DNA of 64,000 nucleotides from Rouxiella sp. S1S-2 (GTDB taxonomy: Bacteria > Pseudomonadota > Gammaproteobacteria > Enterobacterales > Enterobacteriaceae), in contig NZ_WFKL01000001.1 in NCBI RefSeq assembly GCF_009208105.1, forward strand, positions 930,001 to 994,000, written 5' to 3'. Positions 37,569 to 47,113 of this stretch are shown here, in pieces; the first letter of the stretch is position 1, and the number at the start of each line of letters is the position of its first letter. A program made the translations under genes and the position numbers. The notes under the pieces are model-generated. The model was given only the letters and a program-made list of their open reading frames with translations, made no database searches and had not been told where the DNA came from.

Positions 37569-38381
37569 ATGAATCTCACCACGCTTGAAGACGAAAAAAA
37601 TAAAAAAGAGAAACCTTTGGGCAGCCAGAGTTTGTTTAGAGGCCTTCAGCTGATAGAGATACTGGGTAATTTCCCTAATGGTTGCCCGCTGGCGCACCTG
37701 GCTGAATTGGCCGAAATGAACAAGAGTACGGTTCATCGGCTGCTACAAGGGCTTCATGCCAGCGGCTATGTGACGCCTGCGCCGTCGCCGGGCAGCTATC
37801 GATTGACGACGAAGCTGATTTCAATCGGTCAAAAAGCCTTGTCGTCACTCAATATTATTCACGTGGCGGCGCCACATCTTGAGCAGTTAAATCTGATCAC
37901 CGGTGAAACGGTGAACTTTTCGACCCGTGAAGACGATCACGTTTTGCTGATTTATAAGCTTGAACCCACGACCGGCATGATGCGCACTCGCGCCTATATT
38001 GGTCAGCACATGCCACTCTACTGCTCGGCGATGGGCAAAATCTTTATGGCCTATGAGAAGAGCGAGTTTGCTGCCCATTACTGGCTTAACCATGCGGATG
38101 AAATCCAAACCTTCACTCACAATACCATCACCGAACTGCCGAAAATGCACGAGGAGCTGGAAGATATCCGCCGGTTAAAACTGGCGATGGACCGAGAGGA
38201 AAATGAGCTGGGTGTATCCTGCGTGGCAGCACCTATTTTTGATATTCATCAAAAGGTTAAATACAGTGTGTCTGTTTCTCTGCCGACCGCCAAGCTTAAG
38301 CACGTGGGGTCAAAAGCGCTGATTGATGCCGTTCAGGATATTGCGGGTCGCATCTCGCAGGAGATTGGGTTTGTTTCTTAA
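37569..38381 (+). CDS. IclR-family transcriptional regulator
   Basis: A 270-residue regulator. The N-terminal winged helix (RGLQLIEILGNFPNGCPLAH, MNKSTVHRLLQGLHASGYV) is followed by the IclR effector domain (LYCSAMGKIFMA, ELGVSCVAAPIFD). The ATG at 37569 is chosen over the frame start at 37494 because AGGA lies eight bases upstream and the extra 25 residues have no family match. It is divergent from the second ABC operon, so it most likely controls that operon in response to a sugar acid or sugar. It resembles KdgR/YagI-type members. Confidence 0.88.
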   Translation: MNLTTLEDEKNKKEKPLGSQSLFRGLQLIEILGNFPNGCPLAHLAELAEMNKSTVHRLLQGLHASGYVTPAPSPGSYRLTTKLISIGQKALSSLNIIHVAAPHLEQLNLITGETVNFSTREDDHVLLIYKLEPTTGMMRTRAYIGQHMPLYCSAMGKIFMAYEKSEFAAHYWLNHADEIQTFTHNTITELPKMHEELEDIRRLKLAMDREENELGVSCVAAPIFDIHQKVKYSVSVSLPTAKLKHVGSKALIDAVQDIAGRISQEIGFVS

Positions 38382-38447
38382 GCATTGTATCTAGCGATAG
38401 TTGACGTTTTTGAACCTGCAAGATGGCAAACGGCATTGATGCAAGGC

Positions 38448-38477
38448 AAATGAACCGCTGGATTCAATGGTTCATTT
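38448..38477 (+). terminator. Terminator of the IclR gene
   Basis: A 9-bp stem (AAATGAACC / GGTTCATTT) with a 12-base loop lies 67 bp after the stop of the IclR gene, followed by a moderately T-rich stretch. Confidence 0.5.
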
Positions 38478-38866
38478 GATTAACATTTTGTTTCTTCTGA
38501 TGCTTTATATTGGTTTAATTGCACTCAAATTTTCTATTTTAACCGTTTTTCCTCTCCGATTTTTTAATGTGTTACTAAATAACCTCTTACTTTAAAGGTC
38601 TATCCGTTACACCTCCCACATTTATTTCTTTTATTCGTGCTTTGTTAACGCTATGAATAATGAGATTTTTTATGGTGGTGTTGTACTGATTTGTTAATAA
38701 ATTGGTTGAAAAGAGTTATAGCATTAACACTGCAATGAATCAGGTGGTACAATACTGCGTTCACTTTTTGACTCAAAACTCATTATTTGGTCATGCTTGA
38801 GAAGACAGAAGTAACGATTACACTTTGTAATAACCATCAAAATTCATAATTTCGGAGAGTGCCTGT
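38478..38866. other. Long AT-rich leader upstream of gcd
   Basis: A 389-bp gene-free, AT-rich interval containing the presumed gcd promoter. No clear operator or small gene was recognised. Confidence 0.5.
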
Positions 38867-41302
38867 ATGTCTGGATTACATTCCCAGTCGAGTCCCATAC
38901 TCAGGCTATGGTGCTGTATTTTAGGAGTTATTCTTACCGTTAGTGGTTTATTCTTTGCCATTGAAGGTGGGAAGTTAGTTTCACTCGGCGGCAGTGGGTA
39001 TTTCTTGATTGCCGGTATCGTGATGGTGCTTTCTGCTATCCAATACTTCCGTGCAAAATCCTCCGCCGTTGTTTTATTTATTCTGGTGTTCTTAGGAACG
39101 CTTATCTGGTCCTTCTTTGATGCGGGTTGGGATTTTTGGCCACTGGTCTCTCGCCTGATGGTGCCGACCGGATTTATGTTGCTGGGCTTCGTGACCTGGC
39201 CGACCCTGCGTAAAAGAGAAGGCAAAAGATGTTTTGCCAAACTTTCCTATCTCTTCACCGCCGTGCTGGCAGTAGGCATGGTGGCTGCTCTGGTACAAAT
39301 GTTCCAACCGCATCCGACCGTTGCCTTTAAAGGTGACGAGCTGCCTTTAGTGCCGGTTGATAAAGCGAAAGAGCAAAAAAATTGGGACAACTACGGCAAC
39401 ACCCCCGGCGGTGACCGCTTCGTGGCGCTGGACCAAATCAACCGCAATAACGTTAAAGATTTGAAAGTTGCCTGGACCTTCCGCACCGGTGATATCCCAA
39501 TCAGCCCTGGCGGGAACGGCGCCGAAGATCAGCAAACTCCGCTGCAAATCGGCGATAAAGTCTTCCTGTGTACTCCGCACAACAATGTGATTGCGGTTGA
39601 TGCCAATACCGGTAAACAAATCTGGAAGAATGAGGTTAACGCACAGGCTCAGGTTTGGAACCGCTGTCGCGGTCTGGCTTATTTCGATGCCACCAAACCT
39701 GTTCCTCAGCCTACCGTTCCGGGTTCAACGCCTGCTGCGCCCGTTTCTTTGGCTGCGGGCGACACCTGCCAACGCCGTATTTTGATGAACACCATCGATG
39801 CGCGCCTGATTGCCATTAACGCCGATAACGGTGAATTTTGTGCAGACTTTGGCAACAACGGGACCGTTGATCTGAAGGCCGGATTGGGCGAAGCCAGCGA
39901 TCCTAAATATCAGCTTACCTCTGCACCTACGCTGGCGGGCACCACTGTGGTGGTGGGCGGTCGCGTCGCGGATAACGTACAAACCGATATGCCTGGCGGC
40001 GTGATCCGTGGTTTTGACGTGATAACCGGCCAAATGCGCTGGGCGTTTGACCCGGGTAATGCTGATCCAAACGCTAAACTGCAGCCCGGTCAGACCTTTG
40101 TTCGCAGTACGCCTAACTCCTGGGCGCCGATGTCTTATGACCCAGCGATGAACACCGTGTTTATGCCAATGGGCAGCTCGTCCGTTGACCTGTGGGGGGC
40201 AAACCGTAACGCACTTGACCACAAATATGGCGCCTCGGTTTTGGCTGTTGATGCCACTACGGGTAAGGAGAAGTGGGTATATCAGACCGTTCATAACGAC
40301 CTGTGGGACTTCGACCTGCCGATGCAGCCGAGTCTGATCGACTTCCCGATGAAAGATGGCACCACGAAACCTGCGGTGGTTATTGGCGCGAAAACCGGGC
40401 AGATCTTTGTGCTTGACCGCCTTACTGGCCAGCCTTTAACAGAAGTGAAAGAGCTGCCGGTCAAGACGCGTAACATCCCTAACGAGCAGTATTCTAAAAC
40501 TCAGCCGTTCTCGGTGGGCATGCCTTCAATCGGCAATGCTAAATTGTCAGAATCTGACATGTGGGGCGCGACGCCGTTCGACCAGTTGATGTGCCGCATT
40601 AGTTTTAAATCAATGCGTTATGACGGCCTGTTCACCGCGCCTGATACCGACAAGTCTCTGAGCTTCCCGGGGTCACTGGGTGGAATGAACTGGGGCAGTA
40701 TGTCTATTGACCCGAATAATCATTACATCTTTGTGAACGACATGCGTCTGGGCCTGTGGGTACAGATGATCAAGCAGAACAACAATGCTATTGCTGCCAG
40801 CAACGGCGGTGAGTCTGTTAACACCGGTATGGGTGCTGTGCCGCTGAAAGGCACGCCTTATGGTGTTAACAAAGACCGCTTTATGTCTCCGCTGGGTATT
40901 CCGTGTCAGAAACCACCGTTTGGTACGCTGTCGGCAATCGACCTGAAAACGCAGAAAGTCGTCTGGCAGGTTCCGGCCGGTACCGTGCAAGATACGGGTC
41001 CGTTTGGTATCAAAATGCGTGTACAGATGCCGGTGGGTATGCCGACGCTGGGCGGCACTTTGGCTACCCAAGGCGGCCTGGTGTTTATCGCCGGTACGCA
41101 GGATTACTACCTGCGTGCATTCGATGCCTCTAGCGGTAAGGAAGTTTGGAAAGCGCGTCTGCCGGTGGGCAGCGGCGGCACGCCAATGAGCTACGTTTCA
41201 CCGACGACCGGTAAACAATATATTCTTATCTCAGCAGGTGGCGCACGTCAGTCACCGGACCGTGGTGACTACGTCATTGCCTATGCGCTGGATAACAAAT
41301 AA
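38867..41302 (+). CDS. gcd: PQQ-dependent membrane-bound glucose dehydrogenase
   Basis: Oxidises glucose to gluconolactone on the periplasmic face and passes electrons to ubiquinone. The 811-residue protein (796 in E. coli) has five N-terminal membrane segments in the first about 145 residues (LRLWCCILGVILTVSGLFFA, GYFLIAGIVMVLSAIQYF and so on) and an eight-bladed PQQ propeller. Propeller landmarks are NWDNYGNTPGGDRFVALDQI, AWTFRTGDIP, HNDLWDFDLPMQPSLIDFP and GGARQSPDRGDYVIAYAL. GGAGAG precedes the ATG. It needs PQQ; no pqq genes are in the window. Its product can feed the gluconate 2-dehydrogenase encoded 4.5 kb to the right. Confidence 0.95.
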   Translation: MSGLHSQSSPILRLWCCILGVILTVSGLFFAIEGGKLVSLGGSGYFLIAGIVMVLSAIQYFRAKSSAVVLFILVFLGTLIWSFFDAGWDFWPLVSRLMVPTGFMLLGFVTWPTLRKREGKRCFAKLSYLFTAVLAVGMVAALVQMFQPHPTVAFKGDELPLVPVDKAKEQKNWDNYGNTPGGDRFVALDQINRNNVKDLKVAWTFRTGDIPISPGGNGAEDQQTPLQIGDKVFLCTPHNNVIAVDANTGKQIWKNEVNAQAQVWNRCRGLAYFDATKPVPQPTVPGSTPAAPVSLAAGDTCQRRILMNTIDARLIAINADNGEFCADFGNNGTVDLKAGLGEASDPKYQLTSAPTLAGTTVVVGGRVADNVQTDMPGGVIRGFDVITGQMRWAFDPGNADPNAKLQPGQTFVRSTPNSWAPMSYDPAMNTVFMPMGSSSVDLWGANRNALDHKYGASVLAVDATTGKEKWVYQTVHNDLWDFDLPMQPSLIDFPMKDGTTKPAVVIGAKTGQIFVLDRLTGQPLTEVKELPVKTRNIPNEQYSKTQPFSVGMPSIGNAKLSESDMWGATPFDQLMCRISFKSMRYDGLFTAPDTDKSLSFPGSLGGMNWGSMSIDPNNHYIFVNDMRLGLWVQMIKQNNNAIAASNGGESVNTGMGAVPLKGTPYGVNKDRFMSPLGIPCQKPPFGTLSAIDLKTQKVVWQVPAGTVQDTGPFGIKMRVQMPVGMPTLGGTLATQGGLVFIAGTQDYYLRAFDASSGKEVWKARLPVGSGGTPMSYVSPTTGKQYILISAGGARQSPDRGDYVIAYALDNK

Positions 41303-41327
41303 GGCTCAGGCCTCAGTAGAATGATCA

Positions 41328-41360
41328 AAGCCCCTGCAGGAAACTGCGGGGGCTTTTTTT
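41328..41360 (+). terminator. Rho-independent terminator of gcd
   Basis: A strong 11-bp stem from AGCCCC (with one T-G pair) closed by a GAAA tetraloop and followed by seven T residues, 26 bp after the gcd stop. Confidence 0.9.
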
Positions 41361-41448
41361 ATGGAAAAATCTGCAACCTTATTTTAGATAATAAAAAATA
41401 AAATCAATCAATTAATGTCTTAAATTTCAGTCGTTTTACCCGGTGGCA

Positions 41449-42324
41449 TCAGATAGAGATCATCTGCTCGTAACGCTTTTTATACTGCCGCGGGCTGACG
41501 CCAATGTGGTGTCTAAAGATGCGAGAAAAATAGAGCGGATCCTCGTAACCGACCGCCTGTGAGACCTGCCCAATAGTGAGATGCGTTGACTGCAGCAGGT
41601 TTCTGGCGCGGATGACACGCTGCTTTTCCCGCCAGGAAAAGATTGTCTGATGCATCTCGTCTTTGAACAAATGCGCCAGACGCGAAGGCGATAAAAATAC
41701 TTGTTCAGCCAGGTGCTCAATGGTCAGATCGTCAACAATATGCTCGGTGATGTAATGACAGAGGTTACTTATCCGCGGATCGAGGTTTTGATGATTGGAT
41801 ACGGGCTGTAGTTTGAAACTCGATATAATTAGCCGTTCAAGCGCGTTCATTGCCAATGCTTCGCTCAGTAAGTCATTACTGGCGTTCTGCTGAATAACTT
41901 CCCAAAAGCAGTCCTGAATGTGTGCAGATAACGCCGGATCGTTGAGGCTGGTAATGCCAATATTATCCTCTTGCCTGTCCCAACGTAACCAATCGAGCCA
42001 GTAGGGACGCGGATGGAAATAGATCCACAGGTGATCCCAGTGATCGCTGTTTTCCGCTCGACCATAATGGTGTGCAACGCCTGGCGGGAAAAGAAAAAGG
42101 TCGTTAATGCGGCTGGCAATAAATCGATTACCCGCTTTAATACGCCCCTCTCCTCGCAGCGTCATATGCAAAATATAACCTTTCATGCCGCCAGGTCGAT
42201 TGATATAAAAATCGAGCTGGCTGGCACGCGATATCGGGGTATAACCGGCAACCAGGTAGGCATTGAACGTAAAACTTTTCATTAAGGGTGAATAGCTCAC
42301 CCTCTCTTGCTGATTCAATTCCAT
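41449..42324 (-). CDS. AraC-type transcriptional regulator
   Basis: A 291-residue regulator that aligns with E. coli AraC along its whole length. The N-terminal sugar-binding cupin reads FNAYLVAGYTPI, RPGGMKGYILHMTLRGEG and LFLFPPGVAHHYGR, matching AraC almost piece by piece. The C-terminal double helix-turn-helix is LAEQVFLSPSRLAHLFKDE and GYEDPLYFSRIFRHHIGVSP. Despite the similarity it sits with a GH42 beta-galactosidase and a LacY-type permease (same strand, 39 bp), not with araBAD, so its inducer may be a galactoside or an arabinose-containing oligosaccharide. Gene order is permease-GH42-regulator. Confidence 0.88.
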   Translation of the reverse strand: MELNQQERVSYSPLMKSFTFNAYLVAGYTPISRASQLDFYINRPGGMKGYILHMTLRGEGRIKAGNRFIASRINDLFLFPPGVAHHYGRAENSDHWDHLWIYFHPRPYWLDWLRWDRQEDNIGITSLNDPALSAHIQDCFWEVIQQNASNDLLSEALAMNALERLIISSFKLQPVSNHQNLDPRISNLCHYITEHIVDDLTIEHLAEQVFLSPSRLAHLFKDEMHQTIFSWREKQRVIRARNLLQSTHLTIGQVSQAVGYEDPLYFSRIFRHHIGVSPRQYKKRYEQMISI

Positions 42325-42363
42325 CTTTTCTGCTCGCGTACCGGTTAGTTTAAGGATTGAGTA

Positions 42364-44385
42364 CTAAACGTCCGATTGGTAAACACGCAGTCCCCAAGGT
42401 TCTATTTCCCCACGATGAGAGGAAAGCACATCATGGTCGCCCAACAGGCAAACGGCACCTTCGGGTTGTTGTATCGGCTGGATATCGGACGAATAGTTAA
42501 AATAGAATGTCAGCCTTTTGCCATTTTTACCTATAGCCTTTTTAACAATCACTGGGAAACTGTGAGCACTGTTACAGGATGCCAGTGGTTTTTTGTCGGC
42601 AAAGCGTAACACCAACTGTGAAATGACCTTTTTACTGCTCAGGCAGCCCATATAAATGGCTGATCCTTTTCCGTAGCGGGATTCGGTAATCGCTGCATAT
42701 TTTCCCCAAACGGGATGCTGATAAGAAGCCAGCACCCGCACTTCCTCCGATTCATCCGGGGTTAATAACTCCATCCATAATTCGGCACAGTCCTCGGCAC
42801 CTATCACAACGTCAGGAGAATGGCTGTTCAGACCCGTGTCCTGCGGCAGTGCAAACTGACTGTAGCTGACTCGGCAGCATTCACTGAGAATGCCCGGCTG
42901 TCGGCAGGTTCTGACTTTGACATTCTCGTCACTAAAACCGCTTTTGAAACCAATAAGAACCTGACCGCCGGCTTCCACATAGTGATTAATGCGTTTTAGC
43001 AGCGCGTCATCGGCGGCATAGAGCGCGGGAACCACGATAACGCGATAACGCGAGCAGCCTGCATCGACATCATTGATGATATCGACGGAGATATTGCTGT
43101 CGTAAAGCGCATCATAAAACCGGCGGAATACGTCGTTGTAAACGTTGCTTTTTGTGTCCCCAGGTTTGAACCAGTTTACGGCGTCCATCGCCTCATTGCT
43201 TATCAGAATAGCGACATCGTTTTCAATTTTGAGGCCGTCAAGCTCAGCCGATAAACGCGCCAGATCAGCACCAATAGTTTTGGCTTCCAGATAGGTTGGA
43301 TTAGGCGAGAAGTCGTGGCTAAGTAATCCTTTCCAATAAGTTTCGAAAGAGTTGTGGATAGAGTGCCAGTGCCAGTACGAGACCATTTTTGCACCGCTGG
43401 CAATATGGCTAAAAGCCTGCAGGCGAAGCTGACCGGGGAAGGGCGTCCATTGTGCAAATCCCTGCGCTTCGGTTTCAAGCACCAAGTATCCGGCTCCCTG
43501 TTTTAGCGCACGGGTAATATCGCCGCCAAAAGATATTTCACGGCCGGTCAGCTGCGCCTGCGAGGGGTGATAAATATCGACACCGGCAACGGTCAGCGCC
43601 CTGGCGGCGGCAAAGTGATTGACCCGCGGTTGAACGCCGTAGGAGTAGCCGCGCCATTCAAAATCAAAGTTGTGGGTAATAAACTGGTCGGGGCGGGAAT
43701 ATTCCCCGACGATACGGCTTTGCCAGGCCAAATAATCGGTCACCGTTTGACGCTGAAAAGTTGAAAATGCGCAACCCAGGCTGGCGTTAATTGTTGAAGC
43801 CGCCGGAGGGAAATCCTCCCAGTTATCCATCCTGTTACTCCAGTAATCCAGACCAAAATCTTTATTCAGCTGGTCTATATTGGGGTAACGCTGTCGCAGG
43901 CTTTCGACAAATTTTTGCTGCATCACCGGCCCGACATTGTCGTAATGCTTGGTTTCATTATCTAACTGATAACCCACAATCGCTGGATGAGTATGAACGT
44001 GCTCAAGCAGAACCCGAATAATGTTTTCCGCGTAGCGCAGAAAGATTGGGCTAACGATATCCATAATCTGACGGCGGCCATATTTTTCCTGTCCTTTAAC
44101 GGTAGTGACCATGACCTCTGGATGTTTTCGCGCCAGCCATGAAGGAATGGCGTAGGTTGGCGTACCGATAATGACGGCTATTTCCGCCTCATACATGGCG
44201 TTCAGCACCCGGTCGATATGATAAAAGTTGTATTCCCCTTCCTGCGGCTCCAGCGTGCTCCAGGTCGATTCTGCAATGCGAACGATATTAATGCCCGCCT
44301 CTTTCATCATGGCAATATCTGCTGCCAGCCGCTCCTGTGGCATATATTCATCGTAATAGGCCACACCATAATAAATTGTCGACAT
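42364..44385 (-). CDS. GH42 beta-galactosidase
   Basis: A 673-residue family 42 glycosidase. The N-terminal barrel starts YYGVAYYDEYMP and contains the acid/base Glu144 in GYQLDNETKHYDN and the probable nucleophile Glu304 in GYLVLETEAQGFAQW. A trimerisation domain (ALYAADDALLKRINHYVEAGGQVLIGF) and C-terminal beta domain follow. Family length is about 650-690. No signal peptide, so it acts on imported di- or oligosaccharides. AGGAGG precedes the ATG, 14 bp after the permease. GH42 enzymes prefer plant- or microbe-derived galacto-oligosaccharides over lactose in many bacteria; also some act on alpha-L-arabinopyranosides, which would suit the AraC-like regulator (inference). Confidence 0.92.
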   Translation of the reverse strand: MSTIYYGVAYYDEYMPQERLAADIAMMKEAGINIVRIAESTWSTLEPQEGEYNFYHIDRVLNAMYEAEIAVIIGTPTYAIPSWLARKHPEVMVTTVKGQEKYGRRQIMDIVSPIFLRYAENIIRVLLEHVHTHPAIVGYQLDNETKHYDNVGPVMQQKFVESLRQRYPNIDQLNKDFGLDYWSNRMDNWEDFPPAASTINASLGCAFSTFQRQTVTDYLAWQSRIVGEYSRPDQFITHNFDFEWRGYSYGVQPRVNHFAAARALTVAGVDIYHPSQAQLTGREISFGGDITRALKQGAGYLVLETEAQGFAQWTPFPGQLRLQAFSHIASGAKMVSYWHWHSIHNSFETYWKGLLSHDFSPNPTYLEAKTIGADLARLSAELDGLKIENDVAILISNEAMDAVNWFKPGDTKSNVYNDVFRRFYDALYDSNISVDIINDVDAGCSRYRVIVVPALYAADDALLKRINHYVEAGGQVLIGFKSGFSDENVKVRTCRQPGILSECCRVSYSQFALPQDTGLNSHSPDVVIGAEDCAELWMELLTPDESEEVRVLASYQHPVWGKYAAITESRYGKGSAIYMGCLSSKKVISQLVLRFADKKPLASCNSAHSFPVIVKKAIGKNGKRLTFYFNYSSDIQPIQQPEGAVCLLGDHDVLSSHRGEIEPWGLRVYQSDV

Positions 44386-44399
44386 ACTGCCTCCTGATA

Positions 44400-45632
44400 T
44401 TATTCAGTTACTGTCTTTTGCTGAATAAAAGCGCGCGTTTTATCCAGGGTGAAATAAGAGATGAACGTAAATGACAATGCAATAAGCCCCAGCACCAGAT
44501 AGCTGTCGGCAAAGCCATAGCTTTTATACATATGGCCAATGCCGCTAGAGAGGAATATTTCGCTAAAGCGTTTTGAAAACTGAAAACCAATCAAATAAAC
44601 CGTTGCCGAAAGCCAAGGGTTGAAGTTTTTGGCAATATACTTAAGGCCGGCCACCAGGAATACTGAGCTTTCAAAGCCATGCAGCATTTTAACGGCGCTG
44701 ATTGATATAGGGCCGATGGCGTAGGCTGACCCAATTATCCTCAGGCTCATAATCAGGCCGCAGTAGATAAGTGCATTTTTGGGACCAATTTTGTTCACAA
44801 ACCACGGTGAAAAAAACATCACTACCGCATCAAGAAAAATTTGTGCGGTATAGAGATACCCAAAGACTTGGGCACCGCGTGCTTTGCTGGAAAAGAAGTG
44901 GCTGTAGTAAATCGCAAACTGCTGATCGTAGGTTTCATACACTGCGCCCACCCCGACCATATACAGTGCGAAGAACCAAAATTTACGCATTTTCATTAAA
45001 TTACGTACATCTTCAAGTGTGACTGGCGTGCGTTTGGTACCCTCTGCCGCGTCTTTTAACGAAATGCGTGGGTTAGTTTTCCAGACAATAAATAACAGCA
45101 GAACGCCCGCCGCACTTGCCATCCAGAAAATATAATTCTGATCAATCCCATACAATATACCGGCCATAAAAGTGGCGATGGCCGCGCCGATACCGCCAAA
45201 CATCCGGGCTTTGCCAAATTCGAATCCGGTCATGCGGCTAACTTTGTCGATATAAGCTTCACAAACTCCGCAGCCGGCACCAAAGGCAAAACCGATATAA
45301 ATACCGCCGGCCAGTGCCCCGACAATAATGTTATATTTTAATAGCGGGGCAAACACCCAAATCCAATAAGGAGCAAATAGCGTAATAATAATCGCCAGCA
45401 TCCACATCAGGTTTTTTCTAAAAACAAGTTTGTCGGCAATAAAACCGAAAGCGGGTTGTACGCAGACGGAAACGATGGCAGTAAATGAGTAAACAAGCCC
45501 GACGTCAGCATAATCAATGCCGATGGTATCGGTCAGCCATAATGAAAGATAAGGGTAGCAACTTCCCCATCCGATAAAGAAAAATAAGAAGAACAGGCAA
45601 CACATGAGATAATTATTATCGAGTTTCAGCAT
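44400..45632 (-). CDS. LacY/RafB-family oligosaccharide:H+ symporter
   Basis: A 410-residue twelve-span permease (LacY is 417). The residues essential in LacY are kept: the Glu of GVCEAYIDKVSR and the Arg of GKARMFGG (sugar site), the Arg of MSLRIIGS and the His-x2-Glu of LHGFESSVFLV (proton site), and DQQFAIYY. The ATG at 45632 (MLKLDNNYLM) follows AGAGG; the frame is open 67 codons further without similarity. It is the first gene of an operon with GH42 and the AraC-type regulator, and has a CRP-like site upstream. The LacY/RafB/MelY family fits; the sugar is not fixed by sequence. Confidence 0.9.
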   Translation of the reverse strand: MLKLDNNYLMCCLFFLFFFIGWGSCYPYLSLWLTDTIGIDYADVGLVYSFTAIVSVCVQPAFGFIADKLVFRKNLMWMLAIIITLFAPYWIWVFAPLLKYNIIVGALAGGIYIGFAFGAGCGVCEAYIDKVSRMTGFEFGKARMFGGIGAAIATFMAGILYGIDQNYIFWMASAAGVLLLFIVWKTNPRISLKDAAEGTKRTPVTLEDVRNLMKMRKFWFFALYMVGVGAVYETYDQQFAIYYSHFFSSKARGAQVFGYLYTAQIFLDAVVMFFSPWFVNKIGPKNALIYCGLIMSLRIIGSAYAIGPISISAVKMLHGFESSVFLVAGLKYIAKNFNPWLSATVYLIGFQFSKRFSEIFLSSGIGHMYKSYGFADSYLVLGLIALSFTFISYFTLDKTRAFIQQKTVTE

Positions 45633-45716
45633 GATTAACCTCTTTACCGCCCTTTTAGGATATCGAATTAACTTATCGCTAAAGGCGTCAATAAAGCGGT
45701 AAAGAGACGCTGCCAA

Positions 45717-45762
45717 CATAGAAAAATCTGCTGCACCACACTGCTTTGTGAGCCAACTCACG
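45717..45762 (-). promoter_or_regulatory. CRP-like site and araI-like half-site upstream of the LacY-type gene
   Basis: TGTGA-GCCAAC-TCACG at 45747-45762 matches the CRP consensus TGTGA-N6-TCACA at nine of ten positions. Next to it, 45717-45733 resembles an AraC half-site in 11 of 17 positions (core AGAAAAATCTGCT). They lie 85-130 bp upstream of the permease start, the usual arrangement for AraC plus CRP activation. The CRP call is the firmer of the two. Confidence 0.55.
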
Positions 45763-45780
45763 CGGGTGAAGAGATATAAA

Positions 45781-45806
45781 AACGGCGCCCGATTAAGGGC
45801 GCCGTT
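45781..45806 (-). terminator. Terminator of the gluconate 2-dehydrogenase operon
   Basis: A perfect 10-bp stem (AACGGCGCCC / GGGCGCCGTT) with a 6-base loop lies 40 bp past the cytochrome stop and reads into TTTATATC on the minus strand. Confidence 0.8.
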
Positions 45807-45845
45807 AGGCAGCGGTAATACTAATGTTGGCAATCCATGGATTCG

Positions 45846-47108
45846 CTACGGTGCCAGCGTTTTTCTCACTTTACTCACGTCACCCGCCGTGACGGCTGGC
45901 GCCTTGTTGCTCCAGCCTTGACGAATAAAGGATGAAAGCTGTGCCACTTCGTCGTCAGACAAACGGGCCGCAAAGCCTGGCATTGCCAGTGTAGAAGGGG
46001 CGCGTGCGGTGGAAGGCTGTTGGGCACCGGCGAGAATAGTATGGATCAATCCGGTAGGGTCCTGCGCATTGACCACGGTGGCCTGATCCAGCTGCGGGAA
46101 CACGCCCGGCGCGCCTTTACCTGTCACAAAGTGGCATGCGCCGCAGTTGTCGAGATACAGCCGCTCGCCCACGCTGAGATTTTTCGCCGTGGTCAACTTG
46201 GCCTCGGTGGCGCTAGCCGCCTGATTATCTTCTGCTGGTAGCGGAGGATTACCACCTAAAAACTTCATATAGGCCGCAATCGCTTGCAGATCGGCATCCG
46301 TCATATAGGCGGTGCTGTTCTCGACCACGGAGGTCATTTCGCCGCCCACGGCAGCTTTGTCGTTACGACCTTTGCCAAGATAATCAACTATTTCCTGCTC
46401 ATTCCAGTGGGCCACGCCGCGCAGTGACGGAACGTCCCAGCCGTTGAGACTGCCACCAGACAAGAACTTCGCGTCGCTGCTGTCGAGCGCTTTTTCATTC
46501 ATCCCTAAGCCGCGGGGCGTATGGCAGCTGCCGCAGTGGCCCAGCCCCTCAACCAGATAGGCACCTCGGTTGACCTCGGCCGATGCGCCACCGATAGGCT
46601 GGAACGGTTTGTCAGAGGTGAAGGCCCAGTTCCAGAATCGCATGCCCCAACGCTGGCTGAATGGAAAGCTCAAGTCCGTTTTCGGCGGCGCTTCTGCACT
46701 CGGTTTTACGCCCTGCATAAAATAGGTATACAGCGCGTGCATGTCCTCATCGTTGATTTTTGCATAATCGGGATAAGGCATTGCCGGGTAAAGCCGTGTG
46801 CCGTCGGGCAACACGCCTTTACGTACGGCGTCTGCAAACTGCCGTTCGCTGTAGTCGCCGATGCCATGCTCTTTATCCGGTGTGATGTTGGTCGAGTAAA
46901 TCGTGCCTAAATCAGACTTTATTGCCAGACCGCCGGAAAAAGGTGTTTTACCCGCGACGGTATGACAGGCAGCGCAGTCGCCAAGACGCGAAACGTATTC
47001 ACCCTGTTTAATTAACTGTGCGCTGTCAGCTTGCGCATGCGTCATAAAACCGGCACCGATCAACACAACGTTAGCAATACAAAAACTTCTAATATTCATC
47101 ATTTTCAT
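45846..47108 (-). CDS. Gluconate 2-dehydrogenase, triheme cytochrome c subunit
   Basis: A 420-residue secreted cytochrome that passes electrons from the flavoprotein subunit to ubiquinone. The signal peptide (SFCIANVVLIGAGFMTHAQA) precedes three heme c sites: CAACH (45-49), CGSCH (192-196) and CGACH (322-326). Heme-binding methionines are likely in YPAMPYPDY, GEMTSVVE and LAMPGFAARLSDDE. It begins 5 bp after the large-subunit stop. The same architecture serves 2-ketogluconate and sorbitol dehydrogenases; with gcd nearby, gluconate is the favoured substrate. Confidence 0.88.
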   Translation of the reverse strand: MKMMNIRSFCIANVVLIGAGFMTHAQADSAQLIKQGEYVSRLGDCAACHTVAGKTPFSGGLAIKSDLGTIYSTNITPDKEHGIGDYSERQFADAVRKGVLPDGTRLYPAMPYPDYAKINDEDMHALYTYFMQGVKPSAEAPPKTDLSFPFSQRWGMRFWNWAFTSDKPFQPIGGASAEVNRGAYLVEGLGHCGSCHTPRGLGMNEKALDSSDAKFLSGGSLNGWDVPSLRGVAHWNEQEIVDYLGKGRNDKAAVGGEMTSVVENSTAYMTDADLQAIAAYMKFLGGNPPLPAEDNQAASATEAKLTTAKNLSVGERLYLDNCGACHFVTGKGAPGVFPQLDQATVVNAQDPTGLIHTILAGAQQPSTARAPSTLAMPGFAARLSDDEVAQLSSFIRQGWSNKAPAVTAGDVSKVRKTLAP

Positions 47109-47113
47109 GTCAC

